From: Parachlamydiales bacterium
GTDB lineage: Bacteria > Chlamydiota > Chlamydiia > Chlamydiales > SM23-39
Length of the DNA stretch: 63,263 nucleotides
Direction: 5' to 3'
Assembly (NCBI GenBank): GCA_015661075.1
Contig: JACVQJ010000014.1
Span: forward strand, 1 to 63,263
Shown here: piece by piece, positions 26,331 to 36,940 of the stretch
Position numbering within the stretch: position 1 is the first letter of the stretch
How the letters are laid out: the number at the start of each line of letters is the position of its first letter
Position numbers and translations under genes: made by a program
Notes under the pieces: generated by a model
The model's input: only the letters and a program-made list of their open reading frames with translations
What the model was told of the DNA's origin: nothing
Databases searched by the model: none

Positions 26331-27341
26331 TCATGGAATTTTTTTTACATTGAATTGCTGTTTGATTTGCTCAGCGATCCAGGGATAGAGTTTACGCAAT
26401 CCCACTTCCAATTCTTGGGAGGGCTGCCAATTCAATTCCTTTAAGATTAATGTGTTGTCTGAAGTTCTTCCGCGAACGCCTCTTGGGCCGGGAACTTGCT
26501 GCAACTCGATTTGCTTGCCCGAGATCCGCGCGATGAGAAGAGCCAAGTTATTGATTGTGATCGTTTTGTCAGAACCCAGATTTAAAATCGGAAGAGTTTT
26601 GTTTGCGAGCATGATTCTTCGCAGCCCTTCTATGCATTCATCGATATCGAGGAAGGAGCGAGTTTGATCCCCTTTTCCCCAAAGTTGGATTGATCCACCC
26701 TCGGGAGCTTCAGCGATCTTGCGGCATAATGCGGCGGGTGCCTTTTCTCGTCCTCCCCGCCACGGCCCCATCGGCCCAAACACGTTGTGCAGTCGAACGA
26801 TACGAATATCCATGTTGTAATCTTTTATATAAGATAGATAAAGCTGCTCGCCAAAGAGAGTTTCCCATCCATGCGCTGTGTCAGGATCTGCAGGATAAGC
26901 GGATGTTTCCGAGCATTGCGGATGAGCAGGATCCATTTGATTGCGCAGCGGATATATACATGCAGATGAAGTATACAGGATCTTTTTGACCCTCCTTTTG
27001 CGGCATTCATCGAGGACGCATAAATTGATCATGGCAGAATCGTGCAAAATTTCAGCGCTATGGTCTTGCGAGATAAAACCGATTCCACCCATATTCGCTG
27101 CTAATTGGCAAACTTCGTCGAAACAGGCAGTCAGTGATTTTTCCTTCAATGAAACGGCTCGTTTGGCTTTGTCGGGATATCGAAGATCGGCGATGATGAA
27201 TTCATCGGCTAGTGTGGTTCCAAATTCGGGATATCTAATGTCAACCCCGCGTACCCAATAGCCTTCCTCTTTGTAGCGTTTCACTAGGTGATAACCAATA
27301 AATCCGCCCGCTCCGCAAACCAAAGCTGTTTTTTGGATCAT
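26331..27341 (-). CDS. GDP-mannose 3,5-epimerase homologue lacking YxxxK
   Basis: A 336-residue extended SDR with clear similarity, from memory, to plant GDP-mannose 3',5'-epimerase: LVCGAGGFIGYHLV at the NAD site, LAANMGGIGFI, SSACIYP with the proposed acid/base Cys, WRGGREKAPAALCRK with the second proposed acid/base Lys, WGKGDQTRSFLDIDEC and VPGPRGVRGRTSDNTLI. The catalytic Tyr-x-x-x-Lys is missing. Where the paralogue at 35907 reads EYGWEKL, this one reads AHGWETL; I checked the codons CAT and ACT in the DNA. Hydride transfer should be badly impaired. It may be a regulatory pseudoenzyme, or early decay without other damage. The frame is open throughout. Confidence 0.85.
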   Translation of the reverse strand: MIQKTALVCGAGGFIGYHLVKRYKEEGYWVRGVDIRYPEFGTTLADEFIIADLRYPDKAKRAVSLKEKSLTACFDEVCQLAANMGGIGFISQDHSAEILHDSAMINLCVLDECRKRRVKKILYTSSACIYPLRNQMDPAHPQCSETSAYPADPDTAHGWETLFGEQLYLSYIKDYNMDIRIVRLHNVFGPMGPWRGGREKAPAALCRKIAEAPEGGSIQLWGKGDQTRSFLDIDECIEGLRRIMLANKTLPILNLGSDKTITINNLALLIARISGKQIELQQVPGPRGVRGRTSDNTLILKELNWQPSQELEVGLRKLYPWIAEQIKQQFNVKKIP

Positions 27342-27522
27342 ATTTAGAACTCAGATGAAAACAATATAATTTAGATTTTGCGAAATTATAAAAAAATTAT
27401 CAACCATATTTGTTTGTCTACTGCAAAAGGGAGGCTCAAATTAAAGTTTTATCTGACGTGGCGGTTTGGTGTTGTTTTAAAATAAAAATTAATAAATATT
27501 AAAAAATAAAAAGCCCGCATCA

Positions 27523-27816
27523 ATGGAAGAATTAGAAATTCAAGAAGTTAAAGCATATTGGGACCGACAACCTTGCAATATAAGACATAGCAACAAAGCT
27601 ATCGGTTCTAAAGAATATTTTGATGAAGTTATAAAATTATTATCTGCGTTTGATGTCTATTCATGTCAAAAGCGACATATTTTTTGTTATAAACTAAAAA
27701 AATACAAACGGTTTTTTTATCAAAAGAAATTTCCGTGGAATTTTTTACCAAGTTATTTGTTAGAAAGATTTTTGGGATGGCATTATTTAATAAAAGCAAG
27801 ATATAAGCTGAGATGA
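27523..27816 (+). pseudogene. Methyltransferase with in-frame internal deletion
   Basis: A 97-codon frame that fuses the first 36 residues of the methyltransferase at 30698 (QPCNIRHSNKAIG...EYFDEV) directly to its last 58 ([16 protein letters not shown]...[10 protein letters not shown]). About 160 residues are missing, including the whole SAM-binding core (motif I and beyond). The frame was preserved across the deletion. The remainder cannot methylate anything, though a short protein could still be made. It is the first gene of a block (methyltransferase, SDR) that is duplicated at 30698-32407. Confidence 0.85.
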
Positions 27817-27872
27817 TTGAATTAATTATTATTTGTTATCACCCGTCGTGGTAAAGAAATATTTGAGTTTTT

Positions 27873-28391
27873 ATGATGCCATCTAGTTTATTTTTTCCAA
27901 ATAAATATTTTATTGAATTGGGCTGTTTTGATGGAGAGGGCGTTCAAAGAGCTCTCGATGAAAAATGTTTCGAACGGATTTATGCTATTGAGCCTATTCA
28001 TCGATTTTATAATCGTTGTTGCGATCGTTTTACTCATCATTCCTGCGTAATGATTCTGGAAGGAGAACCCTTGAATGTCTTACCCGGGCTTTTGAATAAA
28101 ATCGAGGCTCCGGCCACTTTTTGGCTGGATGGGCATTATTCAGCTATAGCGAATATCGAGAATAAGGCCCAAATTCCGATCATCAAAGAGCTTGATGCGA
28201 TCCAACATCATAATATTAAAACCCATACGATTCTAGTCGATCATGTGCGGCTATTCGGCTCTGTTGATTTTGATTACATTGCATTAGAAGACATCTTACA
28301 GAAGATTCAAATGATCAATCCACAATATAAAATATCGTATCTGGATGGATATCTGCATAATGATGTCTTACTGGTCCAAATTCCTAAATAA
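27873..28391 (+). CDS. Small SAM-dependent methyltransferase-like protein
   Basis: A 172-residue protein with a recognisable, compact class I core. KYFIELGCFDGEGVQRAL near residue 11 stands for motif I, IYAIEPIHRF for motif II, and APATFWLDGHYSA near 80 for the metal-associated DGHY strand found in Methyltransf_24/FkbM-like enzymes. It is shorter than most relatives. Two ATG codons open the frame (27873 and 27876); no strong ribosome site chooses between them. The SDR gene follows 27 bases later, so one transcript is likely. Sugar methylation is inferred from context. Confidence 0.68.
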   Translation: MMPSSLFFPNKYFIELGCFDGEGVQRALDEKCFERIYAIEPIHRFYNRCCDRFTHHSCVMILEGEPLNVLPGLLNKIEAPATFWLDGHYSAIANIENKAQIPIIKELDAIQHHNIKTHTILVDHVRLFGSVDFDYIALEDILQKIQMINPQYKISYLDGYLHNDVLLVQIPK

Positions 28392-30465
<2,074 letters not shown>

Positions 30466-30697
30466 ATTCAATCACTTATAATTTGTCGACAGTTTGGTGA
30501 GAAAAATGCGGCATGCAATTCTCATAAGTTGCTCATCAGCAGACCAATTAAATTATATACCTCTAAAACTACTGAATAGTAAAAAACAATCAACGAAAAT
30601 TGGCAAAACAATTATAGATTGGTTTTGGAATTTTTATTTTTTTGAGTTATGTTAAGCTTAAATCGAGTAATTGATGTTGTAAAAAAAGATTTATTTT

Positions 30698-31462
30698 ATG
30701 AAAGAACCGGAAATACTAGAAATTAAAAGGTTTTGGGATTGTCAGCCGTGCAACATAAAACATAGCAACAAAGAATTCGGTACTAAAGAATATTTTGATG
30801 AAGTGGAACGGCGTAGATATTTTGTAGAATCGCATATCCCTGATTTTGCTGAATTTTCTAAATGGAAAGGTCGAGAGGTTCTTGAAATCGGCTGCGGGAT
30901 TGGGTCGGATTCGATCAATTTTGCACGGGCTGGTGCAAAACTCACGATTTTAGAACTTTCTGAAAGAAGTCTTGAGATAACTAAAACAAGGTTTCGGGTT
31001 TTCGGTCTCACTGCCCGGTTCATTCAGGGTAACGCGGAATATTTATCGCAATATTTTCCAAATCAGCGATTTGATTTGGTTTATTCATTCGGTGTGATCC
31101 ATCACACGCCTTATCCTTCCTTAGTTATTCAAGAAATTGAAAAGATAATTCAACCTGGCGGGGAGTTCCGTCTGATGCTGTATTCAAAATATAGCACAAA
31201 AAATTTGATGATTCATTTGGGCTTGGCTCAACCCGAAGCGCAAGCTGGATGTCCGCTTGCATTAACATTCACAAAATCAGAAATTTACGACCTTTTATCA
31301 GCCTTTGATGTTTATTCATGTAAAAAACGTCATATTTTTCCTTATAAAATAAGTGAATATAAGAAATTTATTTATAAGAAGCGATTTCCATGGAATGTTC
31401 TGCCACCCTCTTTATTTGAAAGGTTTTTAGGGTGGCACTATTTAATAAAAGCTAGATATTAG
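30698..31462 (+). CDS. Class I SAM-dependent methyltransferase
   Basis: A 254-residue methyltransferase. [18 protein letters not shown] near residue 62 is motif [14 protein letters not shown] holds the ribose-binding Glu. [17 protein letters not shown] near 125 is the post-II region, and [14 protein letters not shown] is motif III. The N-terminal 36 residues (CQPCNI...EYFDEV) and the C-terminal 56 residues form a distinctive cap that is also found, joined directly, in the deleted copy at 27523. The target is unknown but presumably a sugar or sugar nucleotide. The SDR gene begins 12 bases after its stop. Confidence 0.85.
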   Translation: MKEPEILEIKRFWDCQPCNIKHSNKEFGTKEYFDEVERRRYFVESHIPDFAEFSKWKGREVLEIGCGIGSDSINFARAGAKLTILELSERSLEITKTRFRVFGLTARFIQGNAEYLSQYFPNQRFDLVYSFGVIHHTPYPSLVIQEIEKIIQPGGEFRLMLYSKYSTKNLMIHLGLAQPEAQAGCPLALTFTKSEIYDLLSAFDVYSCKKRHIFPYKISEYKKFIYKKRFPWNVLPPSLFERFLGWHYLIKARY

Positions 31463-31474
31463 TGGTTTTTATCT

Positions 31475-32407
31475 ATGAAAGAACGTGTTTTGATTACCGG
31501 TGCTGCTGGGTATTTAGGATCGGTGCTTTGTCCTTACCTTTTGGCAAATGGATTTTCTGTTATTGCCCTTGACAATCTCAATTTCAAGCAAACTTCTCTA
31601 ATGCCTTGTTTTTCTGATAGATCGTTTCGATTTGTCCTCGGGGATGTTTGCAATGAAACACTGATTCAGGAGGAAGTAAAAAATGCCGATATTATTATTC
31701 CTCTGGCAGCGATTGTCGGTACGCCGGCCTGCGAGAGAGACTCTTTTCTGGCAACCGCCATCAATCGCGATGCCATTGCTTTGATCCAGAAACATACTAC
31801 CTCATCGCAAAAGATCCTCTTTCCGAATACCAATAGTAGCTATGGTGTCCAGAAAACGGGTTGTTGTACGGAAAGCCTGCCTCTTAACCCGCTTTCGCAT
31901 TATGGAAAATTAAAAGTCGAAAGCGAAACGCGCCTTTTAGAATCGGGCCGAGCGATTTCATTTCGCTTAGCCACTGTTTTCGGCATTTCGCCGCGGATGC
32001 GTATCGATTCGCTTGTCAATGATTTTACTTTTCGAGCTTGCAACGATCGTTTCATCGTACTATTCGAAGAGGGCTTCAAGCGAAGTTTTGTTCATATTCG
32101 CGATGTAGCCAGAGCATTTCACTTTGGCATCGAACACTTTGATCAGATGAAAGGGCAGGCATATAACGTTGGGCTCTCCAGTGCAAATTTGAATAAAAGA
32201 GAGCTATGCGAAAAGATTAAAACCTATGTACCTGATTTTTATATTCACGCAAGCCGCATAGGATCAGATCCCGATCAGCGTGATTATTTCGTCAGCAATG
32301 AAAAGCTGGAGAAGACTGGATGGAAGCCTTGCGTTTCTCTGGAAGAGGGCATTCAGGAGATCATTGCTGCTTTTCCGATGATTCGTCAAATATTAAAAAA
32401 TGTCTGA
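31475..32407 (+). CDS. NAD-dependent sugar epimerase/reductase (extended SDR), copy 2
   Basis: A 310-residue paralogue of the SDR at 28419, close to identical over long stretches. NAD motif LITGAAGYLGSVL, NTNSSYG, active site SHYGKLK, and [13 protein letters not shown] near the end. The catalytic Tyr and Lys are intact in both copies. Duplication of this gene together with its upstream methyltransferase, then loss of the methyltransferase core in one copy, explains the arrangement. The following C-methyltransferase gene begins 44 bases later and may share the transcript. Confidence 0.83.
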   Translation: MKERVLITGAAGYLGSVLCPYLLANGFSVIALDNLNFKQTSLMPCFSDRSFRFVLGDVCNETLIQEEVKNADIIIPLAAIVGTPACERDSFLATAINRDAIALIQKHTTSSQKILFPNTNSSYGVQKTGCCTESLPLNPLSHYGKLKVESETRLLESGRAISFRLATVFGISPRMRIDSLVNDFTFRACNDRFIVLFEEGFKRSFVHIRDVARAFHFGIEHFDQMKGQAYNVGLSSANLNKRELCEKIKTYVPDFYIHASRIGSDPDQRDYFVSNEKLEKTGWKPCVSLEEGIQEIIAAFPMIRQILKNV

Positions 32408-32451
32408 TGATCATCGATTTTTATAATATTTTATAAATTCGAGGGTGTTGG

Positions 32452-33660
32452 ATGAAAATAGTGGAAAGGAAAACATGTCGTGCTTCAAATGGTCAATTAA
32501 TCGATGTCCTGCGTTTAGATCAGATTCCCGTTTCCTGCTTTCCCAAATCAGGAGAACGCCCTCCAGGGCATTTTCCTGTAGTGCTTTCGTTGAATAAAGA
32601 GTCGGGTCTTCTCCAGCTTAGACATACTGTTAACTCCGATGATATGTATACAGAATACTGGTATCTGTCCGGGGTCAACCAGTCCATGAAAGACGCTTTA
32701 AAATCGATCGTTGATCAGGCGCTTTTAAGAAAACCTCTTGAAAAAGGAGATATCGTTGTAGATATCGCTTCGAATGACGGAACGCTTCTCAGTGCCTATC
32801 CTGATTTTTTGTTTCGTATAGGAATTGATCCGGCAAAAAATATTAAGCCAAAGAATTGCGATCTTCACATCAATACCTATTTCTCTGAAAAAGCGTATAC
32901 AGAAAAAATGGGCGATAAGAAGGCTGATATTGTGACCAGCATCGCTATGTTTTACGATCTTGAAGATCCTGTTCAGTTTGCTCAAGATGTCCATAAAATT
33001 TTAAAACCTGACGGGATATGGATTATTGAATTGAGTTATCTTCCTTTCATGCTGGAAAGAAACTCTTTCGATACAATTTGTTCTGAACACCTTGAATATT
33101 ACAGCCTTCAATCTTTGGAATATATTTTAAAAAGAACCGGCTTCGAAGTGGAAGATGTCGAATGCAATGATGTAAATGGCGGAAGCTTTAGGCTATACAT
33201 TAAAAAATCTGGAATGGCTCGGCCGACTCTCAATGTGATAGAAATGAGAACAATGGAAAGTGAGCTCCATTTAAACGAGGCCAAAATTTACGAGATATTT
33301 GCTGCCAATGTAGAAAATAACAAACGCGATATGATTTCGTTTTTGAAGACCCAAAAAAAGTTGGGAAAAAAAGTCATTGGATATGGTGCATCAACGAAAG
33401 GCAATACGATTATGGCTTATTATGGAATCGGGATTGACCTGGTTCCTTTCGTAGCGGATCGAAATCCAATGAAATATGGACGAACCACGGTGACTGGGAT
33501 TCCGATTATCTCTGAACAGGAAGCGCGAGATATGAATCCCGACTATTTTCTTGCATTTCCCTATCACTTCATGAGCGAATTTTTGACGAGAGAAGCAGAG
33601 TTCCTTCAAAAGGGAGGAAAGTTTGTGTCGCCGATCCCCTCTTTGAAAATTTACCCTTAG
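32452..33660 (+). CDS. TylC3/NovU-like sugar C-methyltransferase with degenerate zinc site
   Basis: A 402-residue protein with the three-part architecture of deoxysugar C-methyltransferases: N-terminal Methyltransf_13, central SAM fold and C-terminal Methyltransf_14. The SAM site is VVDIASNDGTLLSAY near residue 103. The catalytic region is CSEHLEYYSLQSLEYIL near 211. The C-terminal domain has KVIGYGASTKGNT near 305. The N-terminal zinc module normally carries CxxC pairs; here the segments read KTCRASNGQ and LQLRHTVNSDD, so most cysteines are gone. The usual acceptor is a 4-keto-6-deoxy (often CDP/TDP) sugar, branching it at C3. GAGGG precedes the ATG. Five bases separate it from the convergent dehydrogenase gene. 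Confidence 0.83.
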   Translation: MKIVERKTCRASNGQLIDVLRLDQIPVSCFPKSGERPPGHFPVVLSLNKESGLLQLRHTVNSDDMYTEYWYLSGVNQSMKDALKSIVDQALLRKPLEKGDIVVDIASNDGTLLSAYPDFLFRIGIDPAKNIKPKNCDLHINTYFSEKAYTEKMGDKKADIVTSIAMFYDLEDPVQFAQDVHKILKPDGIWIIELSYLPFMLERNSFDTICSEHLEYYSLQSLEYILKRTGFEVEDVECNDVNGGSFRLYIKKSGMARPTLNVIEMRTMESELHLNEAKIYEIFAANVENNKRDMISFLKTQKKLGKKVIGYGASTKGNTIMAYYGIGIDLVPFVADRNPMKYGRTTVTGIPIISEQEARDMNPDYFLAFPYHFMSEFLTREAEFLQKGGKFVSPIPSLKIYP

Positions 33661-33665
33661 AATGT

Positions 33666-34982
33666 TCAGGCGATGAATATATGCGGAGGTTTCCAGGAAG
33701 GGGCGGGGGTTTGTCCTAAGGCGATGTAATTCCCGATTAATGCTTGTTGGGTAGTGTTTAGACAACGCCAGCAATCGACGATGGTTTTGGTTTGAGCCAG
33801 CGACCAATCGAGCTGGCTCAATTCTTTCAGCGGTTGGATCAGAATTGTCATGGCCGCTTCTTTGATACATTCGTTGCCCGATGCAGCCATACGCATTCCC
33901 GCTATTTTTGGGCTAGCCAGAGGATCCCAGGCGATGACTTGATAGCGTTCATTGATCAGCGATTGGATCAAATCCAGCGACCATGCCTCTTCAGTGAATT
34001 CAGTGCCTGACTTATATGCCAGACCAATGATTCCGATGACACTTTCCGAAGGAGCCCTCTCGGCGATTTTTCGAAACAGATATTTGCCATGCTCTTGATT
34101 GAACTGATCGATCGATCGAGGGATTTTGGCAGAAAATCCGATCGACTCCAGCAAAAGAGCGAAAGCTTTGTTGTCTCTGGGCCAACAAGGTCCGCCGAAT
34201 GGGACCGCACCTTTAAAAAAGCGCGTTCCGATGTGATGTCCCATCGCTTCGGTGATGGGGTCGACTTGCGCATTGATCTCAGTGCAGGCTGCCATTAGCT
34301 GATTGGCAAATGAGACTCGCATCGTATCGTATGCATTGGAGGCGAGCTTGGTGATTTCTGCTGAGATCAGGCTCATCCTCGAGACAGGCGTTCCCGGTGC
34401 AACGACAGGCAGTAAAGCATCGAGGCATAAATCCCCTGCCTCCGTGTTTGCCTCGCCGATCAGGACATATTCTGTTCGCTCGATCCCTTGAACGATGCTG
34501 CCCAGGGCAATGAATGATGGGTTATAGCAATAGCCCAGCCCATGGCCGATTTTGCGTCCCGAAGCCTGTTCTAGATGCGGGATAATCCATCCTTCGCTGG
34601 AACCCGGGAAAATCGTGCTCATCACTGATACGACATGTCCTCCATTCTTGGTTTTGATCGCCTGGCCAATCTTTTCGCAGGCGGACAAAATAAATCGGAG
34701 AGAAAAGCCGCCCATTGTGTTGCTGGGGGTCGGTACGATGATGATACTGAGATCGGTGGAATGGACAGCCATCTCTACGGATGTCGTAGCGAAAAACCGA
34801 TCTTTGCCAGCCCGTAACCGATCCATGACTCCTGGTTCATTTGTCGATATCGAGCCGTCATTGATCGCAGCCACACGAGCTGTATCGATGTCAACGCCCA
34901 ACACCCGGTGTCCCGCTGCGGCCAAACAACTGGCTAGCGTCAGCCCCACTTTTCCGAGACCGAATACTGAAATAGCGTACAT
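33666..34982 (-). CDS. UDP-glucose/GDP-mannose 6-dehydrogenase family, full length
   Basis: A 438-residue nucleotide-sugar dehydrogenase of normal length. NAD site VFGLGKVGLTLASCLA at residues 5-20; SNAYDTMRVSFAN helix in the middle; catalytic Cys in PFGGPCWPRDNKAF near 263; and IGIIGLAYKSGTEFTEEA in the C-terminal substrate domain. It would convert a sugar nucleotide to a uronic acid. It is the last gene of a five-gene minus-strand unit (GT25, GT11, GDP-mannose epimerase, SDR, this gene). The start at 34982 lies 11 bases after the SDR gene. UDP versus GDP preference is unresolved; the GDP-oriented neighbours lean toward a GDP-sugar. Confidence 0.87.
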   Translation of the reverse strand: MYAISVFGLGKVGLTLASCLAAAGHRVLGVDIDTARVAAINDGSISTNEPGVMDRLRAGKDRFFATTSVEMAVHSTDLSIIIVPTPSNTMGGFSLRFILSACEKIGQAIKTKNGGHVVSVMSTIFPGSSEGWIIPHLEQASGRKIGHGLGYCYNPSFIALGSIVQGIERTEYVLIGEANTEAGDLCLDALLPVVAPGTPVSRMSLISAEITKLASNAYDTMRVSFANQLMAACTEINAQVDPITEAMGHHIGTRFFKGAVPFGGPCWPRDNKAFALLLESIGFSAKIPRSIDQFNQEHGKYLFRKIAERAPSESVIGIIGLAYKSGTEFTEEAWSLDLIQSLINERYQVIAWDPLASPKIAGMRMAASGNECIKEAAMTILIQPLKELSQLDWSLAQTKTIVDCWRCLNTTQQALIGNYIALGQTPAPSWKPPHIFIA

Positions 34983-34992
34983 AATGGAATTC

Positions 34993-35910
34993 TTATAGCA
35001 GATCTTTATTTAGAGAGAGCCAGCTAACAATTTCCCTGACCCCTTCCTTGGGCTGTCTCGGGCAATAGTCGGGCAGAACTGTTTTCAGCTTGTCGTTGCA
35101 AAGCACTTTTGATTTGGCGCCGACATATCGGCTTGTATCGAACTCGATTTTCGAAAATGGATAGCCGACCTCTTCGCAGATGATCTGGGCAAACTCCCTG
35201 ATCGAATGTTCCTGTCCTTCGCCGATATTGTAAGCCTTGTTTTTCTGTAGAGCGGCCAGCTGCCACATCACTTCGATGAAATCGTCGACATGGACCAGTT
35301 CTCTCTTTTGTTCCCCATCGCCCCATAAGACGACCTTTTCTCCGTAGTAATGGGCGCGCAAGATCTTCCGGATCAGATCGAAAATGAAATGCAGCTGTTT
35401 CCCGTCGTTGTGATAGCCCGTCACGCCGTATAGAGTGGATGGAATCACCATGAGATAATCCATCCCAAACTGTTTTTGGAAGGTCATGAGGCCGCAAAGA
35501 AGCATTCTTTTGGTCATTCCGTAGGCTAGCAGGCTCTCGATGGGAACTCCGGATAGATAATACTTCTCTTCCAAGGGATACGTTGGATCGTAAGCGCAGC
35601 TGGTCCCAATGGCGATGAGCTTGGCCTGTTTTTGCTTCCTCTGCCACCAATCGAGCGTATTCGTATTGATCCTTTGATTGATCAGCCATTGCTCGCCGGC
35701 GTGAGTGAGACAAAAATCGCCCGCCTGGGTCCAGACGGCTAAGTGATAAATCTGATCAAAACGCTCGTCATTAAACTGATCGAGAGATGATGGATCGAGC
35801 AGATCGCAATTTTTCGTCGAAGCTTCTACGACTCTATGGCCTTTTTTTTTCAAAAATGGGCAAAAAGTGCGGCCTAAAAAGCCGCTTGCACCGGTGACCA
35901 GAATATTCAT
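34993..35910 (-). CDS. GDP-fucose-synthase-like extended SDR
   Basis: A 305-residue extended SDR. The Rossmann motif is MNILVTGASGFLGRTF at the very start, which supports the ATG at 35910 rather than longer frames. That ATG overlaps the stop of the upstream epimerase as ATGA. The catalytic pair is in LLAYGMTKRMLL near 130. KQFGMDYLMVIPSTLYG and FIFDLIRKILRA follow the pattern of GDP-L-fucose synthase (WcaG/Fcl), a combined 3,5-epimerase/4-reductase. Because a separate 3,5-epimerase gene precedes it, this enzyme may act mainly as a 4-reductase on a GDP-hexose or GDP-heptose; that is inference. Confidence 0.78.
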   Translation of the reverse strand: MNILVTGASGFLGRTFCPFLKKKGHRVVEASTKNCDLLDPSSLDQFNDERFDQIYHLAVWTQAGDFCLTHAGEQWLINQRINTNTLDWWQRKQKQAKLIAIGTSCAYDPTYPLEEKYYLSGVPIESLLAYGMTKRMLLCGLMTFQKQFGMDYLMVIPSTLYGVTGYHNDGKQLHFIFDLIRKILRAHYYGEKVVLWGDGEQKRELVHVDDFIEVMWQLAALQKNKAYNIGEGQEHSIREFAQIICEEVGYPFSKIEFDTSRYVGAKSKVLCNDKLKTVLPDYCPRQPKEGVREIVSWLSLNKDLL

Positions 35911-36881
35911 TGACGTACCTGTTTTTCGATCCATGGATAGAGTTTGCGCATACCATCTTCCAGCTTTTTCGAGGGCTGCCAATTCAATTCTTTTTGGATT
36001 AATGTGTTGTTCGAATTTCTGCCTCGAACGCCTTCGGGACCGGCAATGTTTTTGAGAGTCAGTTTTTTACCGGAGATTCGAATGATCAAAAGCGCCAGAT
36101 CGTTAATCGAGATCATTTCTTCGGAGCCTAAATTCAACGCAGGCAGTGGATGATCCGCCATCATGATCCTCCGGAGGCCATCTACGCATTCGTCGACATC
36201 GAGGAACGAACGGGTTTGGTCGCCCTTGCCCCAAATTTCGATCGTGCCGCCCTCCACCGCTTCGGCCACCTTGCGGCATAGAGCCGCCGGCGCTTTTTCT
36301 CGCCCGCCCTTCCAGGTGCATTCGGGACCATAGATGTTATGCAGGCGCACGACTTTGACGTTCATCTTGTATTCTTTACCATACGTCAGATAGAGCCGCT
36401 CACTGTATAGCTTTTCCCATCCGTATTCCGTATCGGGCGCCGCAGGATAGGCAGAATCTTCTGAGCATCGCGGATTATTGGGATCCAGTTGATTGCGCTC
36501 CGGATAAACACACGCCGACGATGTATACAGAACCTTTTTTGCTTTGGCCTGGCGGCAGGCTTCGGCCATCGAAAGGTTGATCAGGGCGGAATCATGCATG
36601 ATTTCTGCATCATGGTTGGAGTTGATAAAACCGACGCCGCCCATATTGGCTGCCAATTGAGCCACTTCGTCAAATACCATGCCATTCAAAGATAATGCCT
36701 TTTTGGCCTGATCCGGATAACGCAGGTCAGCCAGAATGAACTCGTCGGCAGTCGATGGGCTGAACTCAGGCTTTTTAATGTCGACGCCGCGAACCCAGTA
36801 GCCTTCTTTTTTGTAGCGTTCGACCAAATGATATCCAATGAATCCGCCGGCTCCGCAAACAAGAGCAGTTTTTTGAGTCAT
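35907..36881 (-). CDS. GDP-mannose 3,5-epimerase-like enzyme, intact
   Basis: A 324-residue extended SDR of the GDP-mannose 3',5'-epimerase type, the enzyme that makes GDP-L-galactose and GDP-L-gulose in plants. Motifs: VCGAGGFIGYHLVE, AANMGGVGFINSNHD, SSACVYP with the acid/base Cys, EYGWEKL with the catalytic Tyr and Lys, WKGGREKAPAALCRK, and GPEGVRGRNSNNTLI. It is the competent counterpart of the defective copy at 26331. GAGGAAG lies eight bases before its ATG. It is part of a unit with an upstream GT11 gene and a downstream GDP-fucose-synthase-like gene. A GDP-heptose substrate is a possible alternative given hddA/hddC. Confidence 0.86.
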   Translation of the reverse strand: MTQKTALVCGAGGFIGYHLVERYKKEGYWVRGVDIKKPEFSPSTADEFILADLRYPDQAKKALSLNGMVFDEVAQLAANMGGVGFINSNHDAEIMHDSALINLSMAEACRQAKAKKVLYTSSACVYPERNQLDPNNPRCSEDSAYPAAPDTEYGWEKLYSERLYLTYGKEYKMNVKVVRLHNIYGPECTWKGGREKAPAALCRKVAEAVEGGTIEIWGKGDQTRSFLDVDECVDGLRRIMMADHPLPALNLGSEEMISINDLALLIIRISGKKLTLKNIAGPEGVRGRNSNNTLIQKELNWQPSKKLEDGMRKLYPWIEKQVRQ

Positions 36882-36940
36882 ATTAACTTCCTCGGTTATT
36901 AATTTATGTAGTTTGAATTCTAATAAACAGAAGTATTAAA

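Noticed and set aside
33391..33870. A 159-codon minus-strand frame spanning the convergent ends at 33.6 kb
   Set aside because: It overlaps two well-supported genes on both sides and has no similarity or start signal.
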